NCBI GenBank assembly: GCA_040766135.1
Contig: JAXGRA010000021.1
Span: 1-30,740 of the forward strand
Length of the DNA stretch: 30,740 bases
Direction of reading: 5' to 3'
Source of the DNA: JAGVSV01 sp040766135
GTDB taxonomy: Bacteria > Bacillota > Clostridia > Christensenellales > Aristaeellaceae
Program-made: the position numbers and the translations under genes
The notes under the pieces: generated by a model
The model's database searches: none
The model's input: the letters and a program-made list of their open reading frames with translations, nothing else
Told to the model about the DNA's origin: nothing
Shown: piece after piece, positions 23,444-30,740 of the stretch
Position numbering within the stretch: the first letter of the stretch is position 1
How the letters are laid out: the number at the start of each line of letters is the position of its first letter

Positions 23444-25264
23444 TCAGCGGTTCAACTTCGCATAAAGAATAGCGGTGCCCCAATTCCAGTAGCGATCCGG
23501 GTAATATTCTAATAAATCCGGGGTGTACAGATCATAGTAGGTATTGGAATACAGCGGTATCATGGGCAGCACTTCCGCCCAGTAAGTTTGGAAAGCCAAC
23601 CATCCCTCCAGATAAGCATCCTGATCGCGGGAGGGCACGCGGGTTACCGCTTTGGCCAACGCGGCCAGTTTTTTGTCCTGCAGGCCAGAGGTATTGATAG
23701 CGCCTTGGTATTCCTCACCTATGCGATAGGTGTTGGCAGGATCAAAGAAATATGCATAATTGGTACCCAAGAAAAGTAAGTCAAAGTTGCGTTCATCCTG
23801 GCGATAGTATTGGCGCAGGGCCTGAGCAATGGGTAATTCTTCGTAGATCATCTCACCGCCAATGCTGCCCAGGTTTTCACGCAGCATATCCAGCACCATA
23901 TAGGCAGCCTTGTTCTGGGGCGTCACAATCATGCGCAAGCGTAGGGGCGTCAATGTGCCGTCTGCTGCTTTGCGATAGCGCAGGCCTTCTCCCCTTTGAT
24001 ATTGCTTGCCGGCACTATCATATATCCAGCCATCTGCAGCCAGCAGTTGATCAGCCTTATCCAGGTCAAGCTGGTAACGCGGTAATTGTTCCAGTTTATC
24101 GCCCGCGGCCTCCAGCATCCATTGCCCCAAGCCATAGTATCCATGAATGATTTCGCCGTGGCCCTTGAGAAAATCACGTGGCAATACATTATAATCCAGG
24201 CAATATGCCAGCGCCTGCCGTACATGAACGGAGGATGTGATGGGCTGCTCGTTGGCAATCGCCAAATATCCTGCACCATTACGGGGATAGGGACTGACGC
24301 TGAGGCTCCCCTCGCCCTGCAGCATCAGGGCTTCGTTGATCACATCACCGTCTGTCACTTTATTAACCAAGTCCACCTGTCCATGGGTAATTTGCTGATG
24401 GATATCCTGATTGCGGATCTCTTGGAAACGCAGCCGGGGAATGCTGGGCAGTTGCCCCTCATAGTTTCCTTGATAGTATGGGTTAATCTCAAACTCCGCC
24501 ACATGTAAGTCTGCATCATAGAAGAGCAGGCGATACGGCCCGCTGGTCACCGTTGGATGGGAAAGATAGCCCGTAGCACGATCCAGAAGGGTGCTGCACA
24601 GAATATCTACCGTCATTTCGCCACTGATACTTGCGCCGTTCCCCATGTCTATCACTCGCGCTCCAGGAACGATAGCCGAGATGGGATACGGGTTGATATT
24701 GATATATGCTTCTTCATAGAAATAGGGTAAAAATTCTTTTTTAATGCGCAGAGTGAAAGTGTATTCATCTATCAGGCGCAGCCCGCTAAAGACACGGGTT
24801 GACCCAATATGATACGCATCAAAACCCACAATATGAGCATAGGGCGGCATCAAACCGGTCAAAGCCCGCACCTGCGGCGAAGAAAGCAAAAGGAAAGAGA
24901 ACAGATAATCCTTTGCCCCAATGGGGGAGCCGTCACTGTAAGCAAGCCCCTCCTTAATCATCACGCGATAGGTGATGTCGCCATTTTCTTCCTCTATCCG
25001 ATCCAATCCTTCAACCACTGTCTGGTCCAACTGGTATTTGCCACCAATGGTCTGCGCCACCAAAGGATACCCGTGCAACAAACTGCGCACATCAATATCT
25101 GCTGTGTTATTGCCCCACAGGTCAGAGAAGAAGTTGCCGTTAAGCATCGTTGTATGGGCAACGGTAAGCATCTCGGGCTGCCCAGTCTCCTGGGCAGCCG
25201 TTTGCGTAAGGGAAACGGAGAACAACAGCCCCGCTACAATAAGCACTGTAAAGATACGTTTCAT
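23444..25264 (-). CDS. Secreted family 5 (peptide-type) solute-binding protein
   Basis: This 606-residue extracellular protein belongs to the SBP_bac_5 family (OppA/DppA-like), which delivers peptides or other ligands to ABC transporters. Typical landmarks are the VVEGLDRIEEENGDITYRV region and GLAYSDGSPIGAKDY near the N-terminus, SGPYRLLFYD and NPYYQGNYEG in the middle, and VRQALAYCLDYN. The signal peptide (MKRIFTVLIVAGLLFSVSL, then TQTAAQ) has no lipobox cysteine, so it should be released or held by other means, unlike most Gram-positive binding proteins. No permease or ATPase gene is nearby. ATG 25264 is chosen for GGAGGA just ahead and the signal peptide. The giant repeat-protein gene ends only 52 bases upstream with no terminator between. 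Confidence 0.87.
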   Translation of the reverse strand: MKRIFTVLIVAGLLFSVSLTQTAAQETGQPEMLTVAHTTMLNGNFFSDLWGNNTADIDVRSLLHGYPLVAQTIGGKYQLDQTVVEGLDRIEEENGDITYRVMIKEGLAYSDGSPIGAKDYLFSFLLLSSPQVRALTGLMPPYAHIVGFDAYHIGSTRVFSGLRLIDEYTFTLRIKKEFLPYFYEEAYININPYPISAIVPGARVIDMGNGASISGEMTVDILCSTLLDRATGYLSHPTVTSGPYRLLFYDADLHVAEFEINPYYQGNYEGQLPSIPRLRFQEIRNQDIHQQITHGQVDLVNKVTDGDVINEALMLQGEGSLSVSPYPRNGAGYLAIANEQPITSSVHVRQALAYCLDYNVLPRDFLKGHGEIIHGYYGLGQWMLEAAGDKLEQLPRYQLDLDKADQLLAADGWIYDSAGKQYQRGEGLRYRKAADGTLTPLRLRMIVTPQNKAAYMVLDMLRENLGSIGGEMIYEELPIAQALRQYYRQDERNFDLLFLGTNYAYFFDPANTYRIGEEYQGAINTSGLQDKKLAALAKAVTRVPSRDQDAYLEGWLAFQTYWAEVLPMIPLYSNTYYDLYTPDLLEYYPDRYWNWGTAILYAKLNR

Positions 25265-25316
25265 CCAGGTCCTCCGTCTCTGATGAAATAGTTTAACAGA
25301 ACAATCATCAGCTTGC

Positions 25317-28300
25317 TTATTCATAACAGTCGCTTACATTGACGCTTGCAACGCCGCTGATAGGAAGCATGGTTTCCTTTTCTACCATCACTTCATCTCT
25401 TACCGGATGCTCTTGATCCAAAGGATCCGTCACCATCACCGCGCTGAGCACCTTGCCGGCTGTTGCATCCGCTTCGGTCACCGTATACCCATATCGCAGC
25501 GTCCACACTTCGCCTACATCAAGGCTGCCGTTGCTTTCCACCGACTCAACAAGCGTCATCCTTTCAAACGGTACCAGGGCATCTGTGATTATCAAGCCAT
25601 CCAGCGCAACCTTGCCCGTGTTCGTTATCGTCACAGTGTAATACAGCCCGTCTCCAGCCTTGGTGAACTTGTTCTGCGCTACCGTCATCTTTACCGTATA
25701 GCTTGGCTTGTGGACTTCATTCACGCCTACTTCGGGATCTGCTGGATTAGAAGGATCCGTTGCCATCACTGTGTTCAGCACCGTTCCAGCCGTTGCATCC
25801 GCTTCCGTCACCGTATACTCGTATGTCAGTGTCCACACTTCACCTACATCAAGGTTGCCATTGTCTTCAACAGATTCAACTAGCGTCATCTCAGCAAACG
25901 GCACCAAGGTATCTGCAATCTTTAAGCCCTCCACCGCTGCCATTCCTGTATTCGTTACCGTTACCGTATAGTTCAGCACATCTCCTGCCTTGTAGAATCT
26001 GTCTTCTGTTGCGGTCTTCACAACCGTATAGGTACGTTTATGTACCTCTACCTCGTCGACAGGCAACAGGTTGTCCGGATCATCATCAGGGAAGTCAGGG
26101 CTCGCCACACGCACTGCGTTCTTCACATAGCCTGCATCCATGTCTGCCTGCGTCACAGCATACGTGTACTCATACGTCCAGGTTTCGCCTACCTCCAGCT
26201 TGCCATCCGCAGTCGCAGACTCCGTCAGCATGTCTGCTGTCAGCGTTACAAGGCTGTCCGTAACAACTACATCTTCCAGCGTCACATTGCCCGTGTTCGT
26301 TACAACGATCGTATACGTAAGTTCTTCACCTGCGGCTGCAAACTTGGACTTATCAACGTTCTTTACAATCGTCATGCCAGGCGTCCGCTTACCAGACACT
26401 GTCGTTTCATCACTGGGCAGCGGGATGACAGGATCATTAGGGAGTTGGGGACTAGTAGCTTTGACAGCATTTTTGACTACTCCCCTGTCCATATCATCCT
26501 GAGTAGTCACATGGACATAGGTATAAGTCCAGGTCTCGCCAACCTCAAGCTTGCCGTCTTTGGTCTTGGATTCTTTGCGCATAGCATCGGTCAGCTCAAC
26601 CAAGCTGTCAGTTATAACTACGTCTTCAAGTATTACGTTGCCCGTATTTTTTACAACAACAGTGTACGTGATTTTTTCGCCAACAGCGGCAAACTCCAGC
26701 TTATCAGCTGTCTTGATAACCGTCATGCCGGGGGTCTGAACAGCCGTTACTTCCTCAGTACCGGGCGCGTCAGGAGTCACAGGGGGCTTGTTCGGGTCAG
26801 GCTGTTCGGGATTGGCCGGATCGGGGACTCGACCGCTCGCGCTCGCGCTGTTTCCAACTTTTCCCGTGTCTATATCTGTCTGACTTACAGTGTATGTGTA
26901 TTCATACGTCCAAGTCTCGCCCACTTCAAGCTTGCCGTCCACAGTCTTGGACTCTTTGCGCATGGCGTCAGTCAAAGTCACAAGGCTGTCTGTCACCTGA
27001 ACATTCAATAGCGTTACATTGCCTGTGTTCTTCACTACTACCTTGTACGCTAAGACATCGCCGGACTGGCTGAACTCGGTGAGCGATGAATCATCGTTAA
27101 CCGAGACCAGGCGCTTTTCTACCGTCATGCCGGGGGCCTGAACGGCAGGCACTTCAACCGTGCCAGGTTCGTCAGGAACAACGGGCTTGGGATTCGTCGG
27201 ATCCTCAGGGTTGGGCGCTTCGCCGCTGGCATTGGCGGTATTCGTCACACCACCCTTGTCTATATCTGCCTGAGTTACGGTGTAGGTGTACGCATATGTC
27301 CACATCTCACCTGCGTTCAGCTCGTTATTAGAGCTGAACGATTCTGTCAGCATGGAAGGCGTCAGCGTCACAAGGCTGTCAGTCACCTGAACATTCGTCA
27401 GCGTCACAAATCCCGTGTTTTTCACGACTATCTCGTAGGCAATCTTGTCGCCGGCAGCCGTTAACTTAGTTGCATTTGGATCTCCATTAATCGATACCCG
27501 GCGCTTGCTCACATTCATGCCCGGCAATTGCGTAATCGTGATCGTTTCATCTGTGCTCGTCGTCGGGATGTTCTCATTAGCTGTTACCGTCGCCTCGTTC
27601 ACAATGGGCGTACCCCTGTCGATGTCGGCCTGCGTTACCATATAAGTCAGCTGGCCGACCGCTACTTCACCAAGGTTCAGCGTTGTCTTATTCAGCGGCA
27701 CAGAACCAAGCAGGTTGTCCGTAAGCTTCACACCGGTCAGCGTCACGTTGCCCGTATTGATGACAGAGTAGGTGTAGGTCACCTTGCCGGGCTGTGTGAA
27801 TATTTTTCTATCCGCGCTCTTTGTAACTTTTGCCAGGGGCGTACGCTTAAAGGTAATCGTTTCGGTCGCAGGGAGCACCGCAGACAAATTCTGGTCTGCG
27901 CTCACGGTCGCCTTGTTCACAATATCCGTGTCCGCGTCGATGTCGGTCTGCGTCACTTTATAGGTTAGCTTTCCTGTTGTGCTCTCGCCCACTGCAAGGG
28001 TAGTCTTCAGCAGCGGCACGGCTCCGAGCTTGTTGTCATTAACTTTTACATTGGTCAACGTCACATTACCGGTGTTTTCTATTGTGTAGGTATAGATTAC
28101 CGTGCCGGGGTTCGTCCACTCCGTTACGTCCGCCTTTTTTTCGATTGAAGCATTGGGCGTCTGCGTAAAGGTGATCGTCTCGTCCGTCTTAGTCTCCGGG
28201 ATGAGCTGTGTCGCCGTCACCGTCACAATATTCTGGATGCTTGTTTTTGTGTCGATGTCCTCCTGTGTCACCTTGTACTGCTTGGTAAACGTCTTGCTCT

Positions 28301-30682
28301 GGCCTACGGGAATCGTGACTTTTTCCGCCACTGTTCCCAGCTTGTCGTCCTCAACCTTTACACCCGTCAGCGTCACGTTGCCGGTGTTTTCTACCGTGTA
28401 GGTATAGGTCACCGTGCCGGGTTCTGTGATGGCTTTCGGAGCTGCTTCCTTCGTCACCTCTGCGCTCGGGTTTTGCGCCGCGCTTACATCCGCTTTGCCC
28501 GGCGTTTGCGGATACACAGGGTAGCCTGTGTCTGGCCGCGTCGGATCGGCCGAGTCGGGCATATCTCCGCTGCCATACGCAGTGTTGCTCACTTTGCCTG
28601 CGTCAAGGTCATCCTGCGTTACTTTGTAGTCAGCCTTCATCACCAGTTTCTCACCGGGCTTAAGCGTCACAGCACCGTTGGTTGCGCCGGTTTCGTTGCC
28701 GCCCACCGCGATATGCGTATAGGTGAAATTATCCAGCCCGGGCATATTGTCCGTGATTTCGGCATTGTAAATCGTCACATTACCCTTGTTCTCAAGCGTG
28801 ACCATGTAGGCGAGCTCATCGTCGACAGTATCGAATTTATCCTGAAGCGGATCGTTGTTGATCAGCCATTGCTTTGAAATTGAAAGCTCGGGGTTCCGGA
28901 CGATCTTTACCGTCCAGTCGTCTGTCAAATCTGAGATCTTATCAGCCGTCAAAGTCGCGGTGTTTGTAATATCCGCACCCCTATCGATATCTTCCTGGCT
29001 TACGTCATAGATCCATGTACCTGTCGCGCTCTCGCCGGGCTTAAGCGCCGTTACCGTTGTCTGTCCTTGTTTCAAATCCACCGTACCAGGCAGGGGTATC
29101 TTGTCATCCGTTACCACCACATTGTTCAGCGTCACGTTGCCGGTGTTGGTCACTTCATAGGTATAGGTCACCGTGCCGGGCGCAGTCATCTCATCCTTGT
29201 TTGCCGTCTTCACAATCGTAGCGGAAGGGGTCTGCTTAAACCAGATTTCCTCACTGGTCTTCGTCTCCGGCAAATTCAGACTCGCATCTGCGGTCACGGT
29301 CGCGATATTTTTGATGGCAGTGCCCAGATCGATATCGTCCTGGGTTACGGTATAGGTCCATGTGCCAGTTGCCTCCGCGCCGGGCGCAAGTGTTGTCGGG
29401 CTCAGCGTCACGTAGCCATCATCAGGCGGCGATGCCGACTCCTTCTTATTATCGTGAACCTTCAGGCCCGTCAGCGTTACGTTGCCGGTGTTCTTTACTG
29501 TATAGGTATAAGTGACAACCGTCCCCACAGTCGCGATGTTCTCATCCGGAGTTGCAATCTTGGTCACTGAAACGAGCGGGTTCTTTACCGCGTTCACCGT
29601 GACGCTGCCTGAACCTGTCGGGGACACCTGTGTGCCTGAGGGCTGCATCGGATTGGTCTGGTCGGGCAGATAGCCACCGCCGGACGCCGCGTTTGTCACA
29701 GAACCACCATCCAGATCGCCCTGTGTAACTGTGTATGAAGCCTTCAGCACCAGCTTGTCGCCCGGCAGCAGATTCGCTTTGTCTCCGCCTTCGTAATTAA
29801 GAGAGATACTCGTTCCGACCTTCGGAACATGCGTATAGCCGTCAATCGTCAGGTTGGGCATCGGGTCCGTGACATAAGCGTCAAGGATGGTCACGTTGCC
29901 GGTGTTTACCAGCTCCACCGTGTACTCAATCACATCATTCGCGGCTTGATATGTTGACCGGGACACCTTCTTACTCAGTTCCAGTTTAGGCGTTTGCTTA
30001 AAGGTGATGGTCTTGCTGGCTTCGGCCAGCGCAGTAGTGCTCTGATCCGCTGTCACCGTCGCAGTGTTGGTGATATCCGTGCCCTTATCGATGTCAGCCT
30101 GCGATACAGAGTACGTCAGTGTGCCGGTTGCGCTTGCTTGGGGTGCAAGTGTTGTTGTTATTTGATTAGCACCATCCAGCAGCGTCACTGCGCCGAGCTT
30201 GTCGTCCATGATCTCCACATTCGTCAGCGTCACGTTGCCCGTGTTTTTCACCTCGTAGGTGTACGTCACCGTGTCGGGGGTCTCCCATTTCGTTTGACTC
30301 GCTTCCTTTATCACCAGCGCGGATTTATTCTGTGCGCCCGTCACTGAATAATCCGCACTTGGCGCGTCAGGATCATTCTCTGGGATAAGCGTGCTATATG
30401 CCTTCGCGCTGTTCGCGATGGCACCCGCGTTCATATCCGCCTGTTTCGTTATATAGGTGTACGTATATGTCCACGTCTCGCCTACTTCCAGCTTGCCGTC
30501 CGCGGTCTTCGATTCCGTGCGCATCACGTCCGTCAGCGTCACAAGGCTGTCCGTCACAACAACATTTTCAAGCGTCACGTTGCCCGTGTTCGTCACCGCC
30601 ACCGTGTAGGTGATCGTTTCACCCACAGAGGTGAAGATAGGCTTGTTCGCCCTCTTTTCAACCGCCATGCGGGGGGTCTTTC
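25317..30682 (-). repeat. Array of about 15 DUF11-type coding repeats in four subtypes
   Basis: Unit starts, in protein order, fall near 30682, 30335, 29999, 29587, 29238, 28901, 28478, 28166, 27848, 27535, 27139, 26738, 26390, 26040 and 25713. By sequence they are of types B-A-C-A-A-C-A-A-A-B-B-B-B-D-D. A units (about 105-115 residues) share PGTVTYTYEV and a DDKLGAV strand. B units share SLVTLTDAMR and DGKLEVGETWTY. C units (about 137-141 residues) carry DxMPxL and LxPGxKLVxKA. D units replace NTGNVTL with NTGMAAV or NTGKVAL and share TLVESVE and NLDVGEVWTL. Spacing is 312-423 bases. At the DNA level neighbouring B units are clearly related but not identical. Confidence 0.85.
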
Positions 30683-30740
30683 TAATTGTGATTGTTTCGT
30701 CCGTCTTGGTTTCCGGAATGGGCTGTGTCGCAGTCACCGT
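25317..30740 (-). CDS. Giant DUF11-type repeat surface protein, 5' end outside window
   Basis: The frame stays open from the window edge to 25317, about 1,807 residues, and is partial at its N-terminus. The GTG at 30737 is an internal Val, because TATQPIPETKTDETITI recurs inside the protein as TATQLIPETKTDETITF. It is almost entirely about 15 immunoglobulin-like units of the DUF11/TIGR01451 conserved-repeat kind, each with a core like YTYTVKNTGNVTLTNV followed by a polar strand and a [SN]-x-A turn. Such proteins form long stalks on the cell surface. The end is METMLPISGVASVNVSDCYE: LPISG resembles a sortase motif, but no hydrophobic segment or basic tail follows. Signal peptide and adhesive domain, if any, would be outside the window. 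Probably co-transcribed with the solute-binding protein. Confidence 0.88.
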   Translation of the reverse strand, partial: TVTATQPIPETKTDETITIRKTPRMAVEKRANKPIFTSVGETITYTVAVTNTGNVTLENVVVTDSLVTLTDVMRTESKTADGKLEVGETWTYTYTYITKQADMNAGAIANSAKAYSTLIPENDPDAPSADYSVTGAQNKSALVIKEASQTKWETPDTVTYTYEVKNTGNVTLTNVEIMDDKLGAVTLLDGANQITTTLAPQASATGTLTYSVSQADIDKGTDITNTATVTADQSTTALAEASKTITFKQTPKLELSKKVSRSTYQAANDVIEYTVELVNTGNVTILDAYVTDPMPNLTIDGYTHVPKVGTSISLNYEGGDKANLLPGDKLVLKASYTVTQGDLDGGSVTNAASGGGYLPDQTNPMQPSGTQVSPTGSGSVTVNAVKNPLVSVTKIATPDENIATVGTVVTYTYTVKNTGNVTLTGLKVHDNKKESASPPDDGYVTLSPTTLAPGAEATGTWTYTVTQDDIDLGTAIKNIATVTADASLNLPETKTSEEIWFKQTPSATIVKTANKDEMTAPGTVTYTYEVTNTGNVTLNNVVVTDDKIPLPGTVDLKQGQTTVTALKPGESATGTWIYDVSQEDIDRGADITNTATLTADKISDLTDDWTVKIVRNPELSISKQWLINNDPLQDKFDTVDDELAYMVTLENKGNVTIYNAEITDNMPGLDNFTYTHIAVGGNETGATNGAVTLKPGEKLVMKADYKVTQDDLDAGKVSNTAYGSGDMPDSADPTRPDTGYPVYPQTPGKADVSAAQNPSAEVTKEAAPKAITEPGTVTYTYTVENTGNVTLTGVKVEDDKLGTVAEKVTIPVGQSKTFTKQYKVTQEDIDTKTSIQNIVTVTATQLIPETKTDETITFTQTPNASIEKKADVTEWTNPGTVIYTYTIENTGNVTLTNVKVNDNKLGAVPLLKTTLAVGESTTGKLTYKVTQTDIDADTDIVNKATVSADQNLSAVLPATETITFKRTPLAKVTKSADRKIFTQPGKVTYTYSVINTGNVTLTGVKLTDNLLGSVPLNKTTLNLGEVAVGQLTYMVTQADIDRGTPIVNEATVTANENIPTTSTDETITITQLPGMNVSKRRVSINGDPNATKLTAAGDKIAYEIVVKNTGFVTLTNVQVTDSLVTLTPSMLTESFSSNNELNAGEMWTYAYTYTVTQADIDKGGVTNTANASGEAPNPEDPTNPKPVVPDEPGTVEVPAVQAPGMTVEKRLVSVNDDSSLTEFSQSGDVLAYKVVVKNTGNVTLLNVQVTDSLVTLTDAMRKESKTVDGKLEVGETWTYEYTYTVSQTDIDTGKVGNSASASGRVPDPANPEQPDPNKPPVTPDAPGTEEVTAVQTPGMTVIKTADKLEFAAVGEKITYTVVVKNTGNVILEDVVITDSLVELTDAMRKESKTKDGKLEVGETWTYTYVHVTTQDDMDRGVVKNAVKATSPQLPNDPVIPLPSDETTVSGKRTPGMTIVKNVDKSKFAAAGEELTYTIVVTNTGNVTLEDVVVTDSLVTLTADMLTESATADGKLEVGETWTYEYTYAVTQADMDAGYVKNAVRVASPDFPDDDPDNLLPVDEVEVHKRTYTVVKTATEDRFYKAGDVLNYTVTVTNTGMAAVEGLKIADTLVPFAEMTLVESVEDNGNLDVGEVWTLTYEYTVTEADATAGTVLNTVMATDPSNPADPEVGVNEVHKPSYTVKMTVAQNKFTKAGDGLYYTVTITNTGKVALDGLIITDALVPFERMTLVESVESNGSLDVGEVWTLRYGYTVTEADATAGKVLSAVMVTDPLDQEHPVRDEVMVEKETMLPISGVASVNVSDCYE

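Noticed and set aside
23283..23483. N-terminal extension of the ROK kinase
   Set aside because: The extra codons cross a -10 element and the terminator of the neighbouring gene, and the ROK signature starts at 23282.
26040..27011. Long plus-strand open frame inside the repeat region
   Set aside because: It is antisense to the repeat protein, and its sequence is low-complexity with no recognisable domain. It has no ribosome binding site of note.
30735..30737. GTG as the start of the giant repeat protein
   Set aside because: The codons on both sides continue a repeat that recurs inside the protein (TATQ.IPETKTDETIT), so the gene runs in from outside the window.
25317..30740. Regular repeats as a CRISPR or satellite array
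   Set aside because: The spacing is 312-423 bases and the frame is open throughout on the minus strand. The periodicity is that of protein domains.

Overview
The window looks like a GC-rich chromosome segment from a Bacillota (Firmicutes) bacterium, most likely class Clostridia. The evidence is gene content: bL27 has the Firmicutes-type N-terminal extension and sits next to its dedicated protease Prp, WhiA is next to a Crh-like HPr, IF3 lies in the infC-rpmI-rplT order behind a terminator-containing leader, and the ribosome binding sites are strong GGAGG types. A closer assignment is not supported by what can be seen. No tRNA, rRNA, CRISPR array, insertion sequence or phage gene was recognised.

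Layout. 1-4275 (+): yebC, then an overlapping three-gene operon of a MoxR ATPase, a DUF58 protein and a polytopic membrane protein with a DUF4129-like tail. 4297-5407 (-): rplU-prp-rpmA with a promoter, a structured leader and a terminator. 5503-8295 (-): a class A penicillin-binding protein with its own promoter. 8316-9701 (-): infC-rpmI-rplT, with a leader attenuator and a probable AUC start for infC. 9711-11135 (-): a secreted parvulin-type foldase. 11152-12636 (-): an Orn/Lys/Arg decarboxylase-family PLP enzyme. 12657-13947 (-): a membrane-anchored VanY-like protein that has lost its zinc and catalytic residues. 13948-19032 (-): a tight six-gene operon in the order radical SAM protein, DUF4130 partner, murB, whiA, Crh-like HPr and D-amino acid aminotransferase. 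19068-22356 (+): a divergent operon of an HD phosphohydrolase, a PlsC-type acyltransferase with a zinc ribbon and a GltS-type transporter. 22419-23318 (-): a ROK-family sugar kinase. 23353-25264 (-): a secreted peptide-type solute-binding protein. 25317-30740 (-): the C-terminal 1,800 or so residues of a giant DUF11-type repeat protein that begins outside the window.

Themes. Much of the window serves the cell envelope: the class A PBP, MurB, D-amino acid supply, the VanY-like pseudoenzyme, the PrsA/SurA-like foldase, the acyltransferase and the giant surface protein. The rest is ribosome production under autoregulatory leaders (bL21 and IF3/bL20). I saw no clear previously undescribed multigene system. 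The items most worth a second look are the VanY-like pseudoenzyme under a promoter spanned by a perfect palindrome, the giant repeat protein ending in LPISG with no membrane tail and probably co-transcribed with a non-lipoprotein solute-binding protein, the foldase whose parvulin domain is split by an insertion, and the radical SAM/DUF4130 pair placed in a MurB-WhiA-Crh operon.
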